A DNA stretch of 64,000 bases. It comes from Provencibacterium sp. GTDB lineage: Bacteria; Bacillota; Clostridia; Oscillospirales; Ruminococcaceae. The translations under genes and the position numbers were made by a program. The notes beneath the pieces are model-generated. The model saw only the letters and a list, made by a program, of their open reading frames with translations. It made no database searches and had not been told where the DNA came from. The stretch lies in NCBI GenBank assembly GCA_022792175.1, contig JAAWAN010000013.1, positions 86,009 to 150,008 of the forward strand, read 5' to 3'. Of the stretch, positions 25,614-35,047 are shown piece after piece; the first letter of the stretch is position 1, and each line of letters starts with the position of its first letter.

Positions 25614-26477
25614 CTATAGCTCGCTGCAGATGTGCGTATACAGCGCCTGCATGAACGCTTCCCCCTGCCTGCACTCCGCTACCGTCGTAACCACCGCCTG
25701 CTTATCCGGCAGCACCATGGCAATCTGGGAATATTTCCCGTCCGCCCGGTAGGAGTTATATTCCCCCCGCCAGAACAGGTAGCCGTAGGGCGCCTGCGTC
25801 TGCTGCCGGGTGCTCTCTATAATCCAGCCGGGGTCCAGCAGCTGCCTGCCCTCCCATCTTCCCTGATAGAGGCAGAAAAGGCCGAACCTGTGCAGCTCGG
25901 AAAGGGACAGAAAAAGTCCTCCCGCGCCAAAGGTGTTGCCCAGCGGGTCGCATTCCCAGGTGGGACGCTTGATTTTAAGAGGGGAAAACAGCCGCGGCGT
26001 CAGATAGGAGACCAGGTCACAGCCCGCCCGCCTCTGCACCAGTATCCCCGCCAGGTAAGGTCCCACATTGTTATAGACAAAGCGGCTTCCCGGTTCATGG
26101 GTGAACGGAATAGCCAGAGACAGCTTTACCCAGTCATCTTCCTCGTAGAAGGGGCGCTGCTCCCCCATCAGGCTGCCGCTCTCCTGCCCCAGGCACATAG
26201 TCAGCAGATCCCGCACCACCGCCCGGCTCAGCGGGCCGGAGATATTTTCCGGTATATCTGCGGCAAATGCGTCTGTCAGCTTTTCATCCAGCGAGAGCAG
26301 TCCCTCCTGAAGGGCGAATCCGACTGCGCAGGAAGTGAAGCTCTTGGAAGCCGAATAGATATTTCTCCTGCATTCGCCCTCCAGCAGCCACTGCTCCTGC
26401 CTGTCCCCCTCCTGATAGATTTTGATTCCCAAAAGGCCGAGCGGCTTTGCCGCCTTAACGAATTCCTGCAGTCCCAT
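25614..26477 (-). CDS. Class C-type serine hydrolase (beta-lactamase fold)
   Basis: A 287-residue protein of the serine beta-lactamase-like/esterase family. SASK in IYSASKSFTSC near residue 42 gives the SxxK nucleophile and YNN in FVYNNVGPYLAG the second catalytic motif; AGGLFLSLSELHRFGLF is also typical of class C-like hydrolases. There is no signal peptide, so it is more likely a cytoplasmic esterase or peptidase than an antibiotic-degrading enzyme. It begins behind AAGGAGG, 39 bases after the YesN-like regulator on the same strand, and may belong to that operon. A GC-rich hairpin (25583-25607) without a T-run follows. Confidence 0.82.
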   Translation of the reverse strand: MGLQEFVKAAKPLGLLGIKIYQEGDRQEQWLLEGECRRNIYSASKSFTSCAVGFALQEGLLSLDEKLTDAFAADIPENISGPLSRAVVRDLLTMCLGQESGSLMGEQRPFYEEDDWVKLSLAIPFTHEPGSRFVYNNVGPYLAGILVQRRAGCDLVSYLTPRLFSPLKIKRPTWECDPLGNTFGAGGLFLSLSELHRFGLFCLYQGRWEGRQLLDPGWIIESTRQQTQAPYGYLFWRGEYNSYRADGKYSQIAMVLPDKQAVVTTVAECRQGEAFMQALYTHICSEL

Positions 26478-26516
26478 AATAGCCTCCTTATTTATACAGC
26501 CTTTCTTCTGCCGCCT

Positions 26517-28034
26517 CTAAGGAATCTCCTTTGTGTGCGCTCCAAAAGCCGTTTCCAGATAGGCGCTCGGGGTCATCCCGGCATATTTTTTAAAAATCTG
26601 CCCGAAATAGCGGGGATTGTGCCCATAGCCGACCTGCTCGGCCACCGAGCTGACCGTACTGCCCTCCTGAAGCAGCAGCGCCTTCGCCCGCTCCACCCGC
26701 AGCCCGTTGAGATAATGGGAAAACTTCTCTCCCGTTTTCTGTACAAACAACCGGGAAAGATAGTCGACGTTGACATGCACATGCTCCACCGCTATCTGCT
26801 TTAAGGAGAGGTTTGAATCGGAAAGGTTTTCAAGAACGCACTCCTTCACCTGCTTAATCAGATCGTCATGCACATCCTGATCGCTCACCACCCGCCGTGT
26901 CCGGTTCACCAGAATATCAATAATTTTTTCCGGCTTCTGCTCCCGGTAAATCTCATCAAAGGCGCCGGAGAGGTAGGCAGAGCTTTGGGAAGGATATTGG
27001 GAAAACAGCCGGGAAAGGAAATTGGCCGCATAGGTGCGCAAAATAAGCAGATCGTCTATCGCCGCGAAGAAGGCACGGATGAGCCTTTCGCTCTCCTGAT
27101 CCCCGCCCTGCTCCAGATAGGGGAAAAGCTGGTCGAGAAACTGCTGCAGCCGCTCGGAAGAAACGCCCGCATCATAGACCTCATATCGCCGGCTCTCCTC
27201 ATCTACGGCGGTTACCCGATGGCAGCCGGCCAGGCACTGCTCCATCTTCCGCATACAGTCGAGCAGCCCCTCCTTCGGAAAATCCCAGCTCTCCACCTGC
27301 ATCCCCATCTCGGCGACAGGGGGCAGCTCCTCCCAGCAAAACGGCCCCTCGCCCGCACACACCGCTACCAGCGACTGCCGGGTATATAAAATATCGGCGA
27401 CCAGGCGCACTCCTCTCTTCTCCAGCTCCCGGCACAGCCGGGTATTGTAGGCGGCCATGTTGCCCGGCCTCGGGCCGGTGCAGGAGCAGAGGTGGTAGCT
27501 GCCGGATTTAATGCCTATATGCTGCTCATATTCCTTTACCGTTTCCTCCAGCCGCTTGCCGGGGAGGAAGAGATCATAGAGAAACATTTTGCGGTTATAC
27601 TGCTCCATCTGCCTGCGCAGCTGCTCCCGCTCGCCGGCCTCCTGCCGGGCCAGCCGGTTCTGCTGGCAGCAGCGCTTGGCATCCTCCACCGCGTCGATGA
27701 GCTGCTCCTCATCCACCGGCTTTAAAAGGTAGCGGCGAACGCCGTATTCCATCGCCTTTTTGGCAAACTCAAATTCGCGGAATCCGGAGATGATGATCAT
27801 CTCCGTTCCTCTGTCAATCTGCTGAATCCGCTCAATCAGCTCGAGGCCGCTCAGGCCCGGCATCTTGATATCGGTCAGAATAATATCCGGCGATTCATCG
27901 AAAATCGTCTCCAGTGCCTCCAGGCCGTTCGCGCAGCAGCCGACGATGCGGATATCCCGCCCCGCCCAGTCGACACACTCCATGATGGACTCCCGGATCA
28001 CCTTCTCATCGTCTGCTATCAGCATGCTGTACAT
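26517..28034 (-). CDS. YesN-type response regulator (receiver + AraC output)
   Basis: A 505-residue response regulator. Residues 1-120 are a receiver domain with phosphoacceptor Asp55 in IILTDIKMPG, and KP near residue 107 (RYLLKPVDEEQL). A long middle region (130-390) is typical of YesN proteins. The C-terminal ~100 residues are an AraC helix-turn-helix pair (VNVDYLSRLFVQKTGEKFSHY and VGYGHNPRYFGQIFKKYAG). It pairs with the sensor kinase upstream on the same strand (129-base gap) and is likely to activate the divergent sugar importer. Confidence 0.92.
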   Translation of the reverse strand: MYSMLIADDEKVIRESIMECVDWAGRDIRIVGCCANGLEALETIFDESPDIILTDIKMPGLSGLELIERIQQIDRGTEMIIISGFREFEFAKKAMEYGVRRYLLKPVDEEQLIDAVEDAKRCCQQNRLARQEAGEREQLRRQMEQYNRKMFLYDLFLPGKRLEETVKEYEQHIGIKSGSYHLCSCTGPRPGNMAAYNTRLCRELEKRGVRLVADILYTRQSLVAVCAGEGPFCWEELPPVAEMGMQVESWDFPKEGLLDCMRKMEQCLAGCHRVTAVDEESRRYEVYDAGVSSERLQQFLDQLFPYLEQGGDQESERLIRAFFAAIDDLLILRTYAANFLSRLFSQYPSQSSAYLSGAFDEIYREQKPEKIIDILVNRTRRVVSDQDVHDDLIKQVKECVLENLSDSNLSLKQIAVEHVHVNVDYLSRLFVQKTGEKFSHYLNGLRVERAKALLLQEGSTVSSVAEQVGYGHNPRYFGQIFKKYAGMTPSAYLETAFGAHTKEIP

Positions 28035-28163
28035 AAGGCCCCTCCTGTCGCATTTTTAGCGGTCAGTCCGGCCATTCGGCCGGCCATCGGGCACGTTCAA
28101 AGCTCAGTTCCCGTTTTTGCGTTTTCTGTTCTGGATTACGCGAACTGTCTTTTGGGCTTCTGC

Positions 28164-29912
28164 TCAGGCCGGAGCCGTTTTTGCGGGGATTTCAAAGCTG
28201 ACAACCGTTTTGTCCATGCCGCCCTTCGCCTGCAGGCCATATTCCGGCCCGAACAGCAGCCGGATGCGTGAATCAATGTTCATCAGGCCAACGCCGTTTC
28301 CCCGGGCTTTCAGCTGGCGGCTGCGCAGCTTCTCAATAATGCCTTCCTCTATTTCCGATCCGTCGTTTTCCACCTCTATGTGCAGTCGACCCTCCAAAAG
28401 CATTGCCCGCACAAAAACATGGCAAACACCGATATTTTCCTCCAGAGAATGGATAATCGCATTTTCCACCAGCGGCTGAATGCTCATTTTGGGCACCAGT
28501 ATCTCCTTCGTCTTTTCCTCCACCTCCAGCTGCAGGCAGAGCGTGTCCGGAAAACGCAGCCGCTGAATCTTCAGATAGTTTTCCAATATATCCAGCTCGC
28601 GCCAAAGCGGGATTTTATCCTCATTTTCCGAAAGGGTGCTGCGCAGCAGCCTGCCGAGCGACTGAACAATCTCGCTCACCGCCTGCCCCTCTCCCCTTCG
28701 GGAGAACCAGTGGATCGATTCGAGCGAGTTATAGAGAAAGTGCGGGTTTATCTGCTGCTCCAGAGCCTTCAGCTGCGTCTGCGTCAGCAGGAGCTCCTTG
28801 ACGTAGTTATCCTCAATTACCTTTTTAAAGTCCGCCGTCATCCGGTCAAAATCGCGGTTTAAGCTGCCCAGCTCATCCTCCCCCAGCCGCTCGCTGGTGG
28901 AAAAAGGGTCCAGATTGCCTGCCCGCACCCGCTCCATCTTGATTTTCAGCAGCTGCAGGTGACGGTTGATGCCTGAAAACATCCACCAGGAGAGCAGCAC
29001 CGCCAGTACCCCCGCCAGAAAAACACTCAGCCCAAAGGAAACGTTGGCGGCAAGCAGCGAATAGAAAATCTCATCATAGGGAATCCCCAGCACCAGCTCC
29101 CACTTCACCCGGTCGGCCTGAACGGCCGAACGGGTGAAAAACCGCTCTCCCTCCGGCGTACTCCTGATTTCGTAGAGCGAATCCGGCCGGTTCATCAACA
29201 GGCGGGGGGCCTCTTTCAGGGCGGCGGGATAGAGAAGCTCTCCCTGCCGGGAAAGGCTGATTTCGCAGCCGGATGAGGGCAGCAGCCCGTCTGCTGCCTC
29301 CTGGATGATCCTCCCGATATCCACCCGCAGCATCAGATATCCCAGGTGGTCAAGAAAGGGCAGGGCAATATAGCGGATTTCCCGCACGCAGAGAAGGCTT
29401 CCATCCTTTCTTCCGCTCGGCAGCCAGATAACCGTCCCCTGTGCCTCATCCGCCAGCCGAAAGGCATGCTCCAAAAGCTCAGCCGACTCCCCGGAGGAAT
29501 CGCTCCCCCAGATAATGGGAGAACCGCTCACCGGAAAAACGGTGCAGCTGATAACGCTGTTTTGCATCGAGCGGTAAAGGTGGGTGAAAATATTGGTGCG
29601 CGCCTGCTTGCCGGCACTGGTCTGTACTTCCCGATTGACTACCCGCAGATTTTCCTGAAAATCCTTATTGACCGCAATATACAGCGAAATATCCATGATG
29701 GCGTTCAGCTGGGCGGCCATTTTATCAGAAACCGTTCCCAGCGCCATGGCCGTCTGGGTATAGACCATTTTGTTTGAGCGCGAGGCGACCAGCCGAAATC
29801 CCAAAAAAGCCGACAGGCTGATAAACAGTACGACAAGCAGCGTAACCGCAAAAAGCTTGCGCTTGAGCGGCAGATCCTGCGGGCGAAATATCTTCAGGGT
29901 CAGTCGAGGCAT
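28164..29912 (-). CDS. YesM-type sensor histidine kinase
   Basis: A 582-residue membrane kinase. A helix at about 20-45, an extracellular Cache-like domain of ~240 residues, a second helix near 290-310, HAMP near 310-365, then the His_kinase domain with phosphoacceptor in QQINPHFLYNSLESI and an ATPase domain with LVENAIIHSLEEN and GNGVGLMNIDSR. Such kinases sense carbohydrates or their binding proteins. I favour the ATG at 29912, eight bases after GGAAGTGG, over an ATG 14 codons upstream that has no ribosome site. It diverges from the sugar-binding lipoprotein gene, which supports a shared stimulus. Confidence 0.92.
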   Translation of the reverse strand: MPRLTLKIFRPQDLPLKRKLFAVTLLVVLFISLSAFLGFRLVASRSNKMVYTQTAMALGTVSDKMAAQLNAIMDISLYIAVNKDFQENLRVVNREVQTSAGKQARTNIFTHLYRSMQNSVISCTVFPVSGSPIIWGSDSSGESAELLEHAFRLADEAQGTVIWLPSGRKDGSLLCVREIRYIALPFLDHLGYLMLRVDIGRIIQEAADGLLPSSGCEISLSRQGELLYPAALKEAPRLLMNRPDSLYEIRSTPEGERFFTRSAVQADRVKWELVLGIPYDEIFYSLLAANVSFGLSVFLAGVLAVLLSWWMFSGINRHLQLLKIKMERVRAGNLDPFSTSERLGEDELGSLNRDFDRMTADFKKVIEDNYVKELLLTQTQLKALEQQINPHFLYNSLESIHWFSRRGEGQAVSEIVQSLGRLLRSTLSENEDKIPLWRELDILENYLKIQRLRFPDTLCLQLEVEEKTKEILVPKMSIQPLVENAIIHSLEENIGVCHVFVRAMLLEGRLHIEVENDGSEIEEGIIEKLRSRQLKARGNGVGLMNIDSRIRLLFGPEYGLQAKGGMDKTVVSFEIPAKTAPA

Positions 29913-30139
29913 GGAGAATCCACTTCCTGTTTTCAATATTATGCATTCTGTCATCCAACCAAACAGCAGATATTTTTATTGTTTATCGATAAAAATATCC
30001 GCTGTTTTCTGCTTTCCGAAGGAATTTTGCGCCTGTTGCTAAATGCATAGATTTAGTAACGCAGCAGGGACAGAGATCTCCCGCCTCATATATTATACAA
30101 TTTTCCTGTGCATATTGCAAAGCAAATATGTAGGTTTTT

Positions 30140-30168
30140 TTGACATAGGTTCTCAGTTTTTTTAATGT
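30140..30168 (+). promoter_or_regulatory. Candidate promoter of the sugar importer operon
   Basis: TTGACA, 17 bases, TAATGT in the AT-rich divergent region between the kinase and the binding-protein gene. A second TATAAT at 30188-30193 lacks a good -35. Confidence 0.5.
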
Positions 30169-30240
30169 ACATTTTTTGACGAATCTTTATAATAAAAGCT
30201 GTCCATAACGCACAAAACAAAAGACAAGGAGGACACTTTC

Positions 30241-31626
30241 GTGAAAATGACAGGTAAATCCGGCAAAGTCTTGACCCTGCTTCTGGCCGGTGCAATGGCC
30301 GGCAGCATGCTGGCAGGCTGCTCGGGCGGCGACAATTCCTCGTCCGCTCCGGCTTCCTCTGCGGCTCCCGCTTCTTCCGCTGCAGCTTCTTCTGATGCAG
30401 GCAGCAGTGCTGCTCCGGCCGCTGAGGGGGACATCACCCTGCGCATCGCCTGGTGGGGCAACCAGCTGCGCAACGATACCACCAACGCCATGCTCGCCGC
30501 TTACAGCGAGGAGAATCCCGGCGTCAAGTTTGAGGCAGAGTTCATCGACTGGAGCGGTTACTGGGACCGTCTGGCCACCCAGGCTGCTTCCGGCAACATG
30601 CCCGACATCATCCAGCAGGACTATTCCTACATAGCCCAGTACTATGAGCGCAACCAGCTGGCGAACCTCTCCGAGCAGGTCGAAAAGGGCAACCTGAATC
30701 TTGACGATGTCTCGGACAGCATTCTTGCGACCGGTATGTTCGACGGCAACCTTTATGCGCTGTGCATCGGCATGAATGCGATGTGCACCATCTACGACGT
30801 GGATGTGTTTGAGCAGGCCGGTGTTACGCTGCCCGAGCATCCCACCTACACCGAGCTTATCGATGCGCAGGCCCAGGTTTTTGAAAAGACCGGCATCAAG
30901 GGCTCTCTGCCGAGCGGCTATGGTCCCGTGTGCATGATGGCACGCGACAAGGGGCAGATGATTTATGATGTTGATAACCACTGCCTGGGACTCGATGAGT
31001 CGATTGTTCTCGAATACTTCACGAGAATGCGCGACGCTATCAACAGCGACTGGCACATCTCCGTTGACGTCATGCAGGAAGCTTCCACCGCCGGCCTTGA
31101 GGCGCAGCCTCTCTGCCTGCAGACCTGCTCGACCAACTTCCCCGGCGGCTCCAACCAGATGGATGCCATGCAGAATGCTACCGACCACAAGCTGGCTTTA
31201 GTCATGTACCCGAAGAGCGATGATGCGGCCACCGAGAGCATGTATCTGCGCCCCTCGCAGTTCTTCTCGATCGTTGAAACCTCTCAGTATAAGGACGAGG
31301 CCGCCCGCGTTATCGATTACTACACCAACTCTGAAAAAGCGCAGGACTGCCTGCAGGCGGAACGCGGCGTTCCGGTCTCCTCCAAAATGGCCGCCTACAT
31401 TGCCCCGAAGCTCAGCGAGAATCAGCAGGTAATCTTTGAGTATATCTCGAAGGTTGAACAGGTTGCAGTTCCTTTCGATCCGCCCCTTCCGAACGGCGCT
31501 TCTGAAGCCGGCAAGCTGCTTGATGACCTGACTGACCTCGTCCGTTATGGCGAGCTCACTCCTGAGGATGCGACCTCCCGCTTCATGACCGAGGCCAATG
31601 ATATTCTTGCGAAGGCCGCTGCCTAA
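30241..31626 (+). CDS. Sugar ABC transporter substrate-binding lipoprotein
   Basis: A 461-residue family 1 solute-binding protein. The lipobox MLAGC gives lipidated Cys27, followed by a Ser/Ala/Pro linker (APASSAAPASSAAAS) to about residue 60. The mature domain opens with ITLRIAWWGNQLRNDTTNAM and holds MPDIIQQDYSYIAQY, the general fold for mono- or oligosaccharide binding. The GTG start at 30241 has AAGGAGG eight bases upstream; an ATG two codons later is too far. It is the first gene of a binding protein-permease-permease operon with no ATPase, so a shared MsmX/UgpC-type ATPase elsewhere must energise it. Confidence 0.9.
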   Translation: MKMTGKSGKVLTLLLAGAMAGSMLAGCSGGDNSSSAPASSAAPASSAAASSDAGSSAAPAAEGDITLRIAWWGNQLRNDTTNAMLAAYSEENPGVKFEAEFIDWSGYWDRLATQAASGNMPDIIQQDYSYIAQYYERNQLANLSEQVEKGNLNLDDVSDSILATGMFDGNLYALCIGMNAMCTIYDVDVFEQAGVTLPEHPTYTELIDAQAQVFEKTGIKGSLPSGYGPVCMMARDKGQMIYDVDNHCLGLDESIVLEYFTRMRDAINSDWHISVDVMQEASTAGLEAQPLCLQTCSTNFPGGSNQMDAMQNATDHKLALVMYPKSDDAATESMYLRPSQFFSIVETSQYKDEAARVIDYYTNSEKAQDCLQAERGVPVSSKMAAYIAPKLSENQQVIFEYISKVEQVAVPFDPPLPNGASEAGKLLDDLTDLVRYGELTPEDATSRFMTEANDILAKAAA

Positions 31627-31660
31627 GCGAATAGTCTGCGTTCATAAACTGCTCATACCT

Positions 31661-31695
31661 ATACAAGCCCCGCGGGCCCTCCTGCGGGGCTTGTA
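31661..31695 (+). other. Intercistronic hairpin between binding protein and permease genes
   Basis: ATACAAGCCCCGC pairs with GCGGGGCTTGTAT. There is no T-run, so it is more likely a 3'-end stabiliser or weak attenuator that keeps binding-protein mRNA in excess over permease mRNA. Confidence 0.65.
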
Positions 31696-31725
31696 TGGAA
31701 ATATCCAGGAAAGAGAGGACTTTCT

Positions 31726-32643
31726 ATGAAAAATTCGCAGCCGGGCAAAATTGCCTCCTTCCTGAATAAGGAGGGAGTGGCGGGATATATCTTTATCCTG
31801 CCGTTCCTGATTGGCCTGTTCGCCTTCACATTGATTCCGATCATTATTTCATTCTGCCTGTCCTTTACCCGCTATGATATTCTGTCCTCCCCCAGCTTTA
31901 TCGGGCTGGACAACTTTATCCGCATGTTTACTCAGGATGCTACCTTCTGGAAGAGCTTTCGCGTAACCTTCTTCTATGCCATTGTTTCGGTTCCGCTCAA
32001 GCTCATCATGGCGTTGTTTGTAGCCATGCTTTTCTACCGCGGCACCCGCGCGAGCGCCATTTACCGCGCCGTTTACTATCTGCCCTCCATTATGGGCAGC
32101 AGTGTTGCGGTTGCCGTTTTGTGGAAGCAGCTGTTTGCTGTCAACGGCGTTGTCAACAGTCTGCTCGGCAAAATCGGCATCCATTCGGAAGTTGGCTGGC
32201 TTTCCCGCACTGATACCGCTATCTGGACGCTGATTCTCCTCTCGGTCTGGCAGTTCGGCTCTTCCATGCTTGTCTTCCTCGGCGGCCTCAAGCAGATTCC
32301 TGCTTCTCTCTATGAGGCGGCAACGGTGGATGGCTGCGGCAAGATACGCCAGTTTTTCTCGATCACCCTGCCGATGCTGACCCCCGTTCTCTTCTTCAAC
32401 CTGATTCAGCAGACGATTAATGCCTTTACCGCCTTTACCCAGAGCTTCATCGTTACCAACGGCAAGCCGCTCGATTCAACGCTGTTCTATGCCGTTTACA
32501 TGTACCGCCGTTCCTTCGAGTACTCTGAAATGGGTTATGGAGCTGCGATGGCCTGGTTTATGCTCTTTGTAGTTGCGCTGCTCACCTGTCTCATTTTCAA
32601 ATCTTCTGACAAGTGGGTATTCCGTAATTCCAAGGAAGGTTAA
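31726..32643 (+). CDS. Sugar ABC transporter permease (MalF/UgpA type)
   Basis: A 305-residue permease with six membrane segments. The coupling loop near residue 195 reads SLYEAATVDGCGKIRQFFSI and ends in TLP, the EAA motif that docks on the ATPase. GYIFILPFLIGLFAFTLIPI at the N-terminus is typical of MalF-type subunits. It forms a heterodimer with the next gene's product. A GGAGG-like site (GAGAGGA) precedes the ATG. Confidence 0.92.
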   Translation: MKNSQPGKIASFLNKEGVAGYIFILPFLIGLFAFTLIPIIISFCLSFTRYDILSSPSFIGLDNFIRMFTQDATFWKSFRVTFFYAIVSVPLKLIMALFVAMLFYRGTRASAIYRAVYYLPSIMGSSVAVAVLWKQLFAVNGVVNSLLGKIGIHSEVGWLSRTDTAIWTLILLSVWQFGSSMLVFLGGLKQIPASLYEAATVDGCGKIRQFFSITLPMLTPVLFFNLIQQTINAFTAFTQSFIVTNGKPLDSTLFYAVYMYRRSFEYSEMGYGAAMAWFMLFVVALLTCLIFKSSDKWVFRNSKEG

Positions 32644-32658
32644 AAGGAGGGCATGGAA

Positions 32659-33555
32659 ATGAATAACACAAAAACTTCTTCAGGCCCCGTCGCAAAATCC
32701 ACGACCATGTCTTACCGTACGCGCAAGGCGATTATGCGGGTTGTTTATCATGTTGTCGTTATCATTATCGGCTTCTGGATGATCTATCCGCTGCTCTGGA
32801 TGGTCATGAGCTCTTTCAAGGAGAGCGGAACGATCTTTACTACTGCCGGTTCGCTCATTCCCTCCCCCTTTGTAACCGAAAACTATCCTACCGGCTGGAA
32901 GGGTTTTGCAGGCTACTCCTTCTCGAACTTCTTCAAAAACTCCTTCGTCATCTCCGGGCTGGCTACGCTGGGCGCCCTGCTCTCCTCGCCGATGATCGCC
33001 TTCGGCTTCTCCCGGCTGCACTTTAAGGGCCGCGGCCTCTGGTTCGCGATGATGATGGTGACGATGATGCTGCCCTATCAGATTGTTATGATTCCGCAGT
33101 ACATCATCTTCTACCGGATTGGCTGGGTTGGCACCATTCTGCCGCTCGTTCTCCCGAACTTTTTCGGCGGCGCTTTCTTCGTCTTTCTCATTATGCAGTT
33201 TATCGACGGTATCCCGCGCGATCTGGATGAAGCCGCTTTTATCGACGGCTGCTCCTGGTACGGCATCTATGTGCGGATCATCCTGCCGCTTATCGTTCCT
33301 GCGCTCGTTACCTGCGGCATCTTCGCTTTCATGTGGAAGTGGGATGACTTCCTTGCCTCGCTGCTCTACCTGACCTCCCCTGCGCAATACACTGTCGCAG
33401 TCGCACTCAAGCTTTTCTCTGATCCCTCCTCCGGTTCCGACTGGGGAGCCATGTTCGCCATGGCCACCCTCTCTGTTCTGCCGATTATGATTATCTTCAT
33501 TTTCTGTCAGAAATACCTGGTAGAAGGCATCAGCACCGAAGGCCTCAAAGGCTAA
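32659..33555 (+). CDS. Sugar ABC transporter permease (MalG/UgpE type)
   Basis: A 298-residue permease with six membrane segments and the EAA loop DLDEAAFIDGCSWYGIYVRI followed by ILP. The N-terminus (YPLLWMVMSSFKESGTIF) and C-terminus (KYLVEGISTEGLKG) are classic for MalG-type subunits. Of two nearby ATG codons I chose 32659, which lies eight bases after AGGAGG; the one at 32653 is only two bases away. It ends the operon before a terminator. Confidence 0.92.
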   Translation: MNNTKTSSGPVAKSTTMSYRTRKAIMRVVYHVVVIIIGFWMIYPLLWMVMSSFKESGTIFTTAGSLIPSPFVTENYPTGWKGFAGYSFSNFFKNSFVISGLATLGALLSSPMIAFGFSRLHFKGRGLWFAMMMVTMMLPYQIVMIPQYIIFYRIGWVGTILPLVLPNFFGGAFFVFLIMQFIDGIPRDLDEAAFIDGCSWYGIYVRIILPLIVPALVTCGIFAFMWKWDDFLASLLYLTSPAQYTVAVALKLFSDPSSGSDWGAMFAMATLSVLPIMIIFIFCQKYLVEGISTEGLKG

Positions 33556-33577
33556 AGGGCATTTTTCCGCTGTACAT

Positions 33578-33618
33578 ATCTCCCGCTGTCCTCTGAAGAG
33601 AACGGCGGGAGATTTTTC
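33578..33618 (+). terminator. Terminator of the sugar importer operon
   Basis: ATCTCCCGC (33578-33586) pairs with GCGGGAGAT (33605-33613), then a T-run. A second stem (33632-33661, GGAGGCTGCC/GGCAGCCTCC) lies between it and the convergent DUF2264 gene. Confidence 0.8.
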
Positions 33619-33702
33619 CGGATATAAATAGGGAGGCTGCCGTTTTTTACAGGCAGCCTCCGCGCATTTTTCAGAGCCCATGTGCTTTCAGAAGATATTC
33701 CA

Positions 33703-34854
33703 CTAATCGGTAATGCTGTGATCGCGCAGCAGGTCCTCTCCTGCCGCCACCTTCTGCGCCGTCCAGCGCTCGTTCTCCCCGCTCCAGAAGGGATCCTCCG
33801 GCGAAAGGCCGAGCGCCAGGAAGACTGCGCAGCACAGATAAAGGCTGCCGGTACAGATATAAGGCTCTGCCAGCCCAGGCTGGGAACCATAAACCCCCAG
33901 GCGCAGCCAGCCGTTTTCATCAAAGTTGCCGGGCGCCTGCATGATCCGCTCGATGAGCGCCGTCAGCGCGCAGCGCACCTGCGCAGGCGAAAGAGAAAAA
34001 TCCAGAATATGTTCCAGAGCCGCCTGGGAGAGCATTTGGAAGGCGCCAAACCGGTAGCAGATCGAGCGCCCGGTGATGGGATAGTAGCCCTCCGGGGAAA
34101 TCAGCCGCTCGAGAAGCATTGCATAGCGGGTGGCGCGCCTTTCAAAGACCGGCGCCATCTCTTTGATTTCGGAGTCCTTTGGCGCAAAGGTGCGGGAAAT
34201 ATCGACCAGCATCGGCTGGATGACAAAGCTGTTGTAGTAGTCGTTGTGCAGCGGCGCGCCGTCTCCATAAACGCCGTCCCCTTTATACCACTGCATAAAC
34301 TGGCGCAGCGAATAGCGCACCCGCAGCAGGTCATAATCCTCCTCGCCCATCAGGAAAAGAGCGGTTTCCACCATGGCGCTGAAGAGAATCCAGTTGCTCG
34401 GCCCCGGCATGATAACGCGGGAGGAGCGCAGCGCCGCCGCCACCTGTCTGTGCAGGCGTTCATCCATCCCGCCTATCAGCCGCTTCGGTGCGCGCACGAG
34501 GCCATGCGCCAGAAATGCCGCATCCACCAGCGGCTGGCCGCCCTCGCAAAAATTCATGTAGTCCGGCGAGGAAGGATCGGTGGCATTGTTCAGCCCGCGC
34601 AGCACCGCCTGCGTATAGCGGGCGCGCTTTTCCTCCTCTTCGCCGGAGAGTCCGGAAAGCTCCAGCCAGGGGGCAATGCCGCACAGGGTGCGCCCGAAGG
34701 CCTCCAGCTGGGCAAAGGGGCGGCGATCCCATTCCCCATAAAACTCCACCGGCATGCTTTCGCGCAGCCGGTTTTCAGAAAGCGCCGAGAGCACCGGCCA
34801 GGCAATCCTGTCCATTGTATCGACCCAGTATTTCCTGTGGTTTTGCGCATCCAT
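33703..34854 (-). CDS. DUF2264 protein, probable glycan-processing (alpha/alpha)6 barrel
   Basis: A 383-residue cytoplasmic protein matching the DUF2264 family: N-terminal YWVDTMDRIAWPVLSALSENRL, FGRTLCGIAPWLEL near residue 60, and GDGAPLHNDYYNSFVIQPML near 220. The family is predicted to form an alpha/alpha toroid as in many glycoside hydrolases and lyases and is found in carbohydrate-use loci, but no activity is established. Its position beside the sugar importer suggests it acts on the imported glycan. I chose the ATG at 34854, after AAAGGAAGG, over an upstream in-frame start at 34908. Confidence 0.85.
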   Translation of the reverse strand: MDAQNHRKYWVDTMDRIAWPVLSALSENRLRESMPVEFYGEWDRRPFAQLEAFGRTLCGIAPWLELSGLSGEEEEKRARYTQAVLRGLNNATDPSSPDYMNFCEGGQPLVDAAFLAHGLVRAPKRLIGGMDERLHRQVAAALRSSRVIMPGPSNWILFSAMVETALFLMGEEDYDLLRVRYSLRQFMQWYKGDGVYGDGAPLHNDYYNSFVIQPMLVDISRTFAPKDSEIKEMAPVFERRATRYAMLLERLISPEGYYPITGRSICYRFGAFQMLSQAALEHILDFSLSPAQVRCALTALIERIMQAPGNFDENGWLRLGVYGSQPGLAEPYICTGSLYLCCAVFLALGLSPEDPFWSGENERWTAQKVAAGEDLLRDHSITD

Positions 34855-35047
34855 GATGATAACCTTCCTTTCTTCGGAATCCAGGCGGCCTCCGGGGCCT
34901 CCCGGCACCGAACGGGCAATAATTTATAAAGGGCCGGGAAATAAAACGCCGGCATCCTTTGCTGCCCTTTTCTTTCGCTTCCATTATATACATATTTTCT
35001 GAAAAATGCTATACTGTTATCCGGAAAAGACAGAAAGGATGAAAAAA

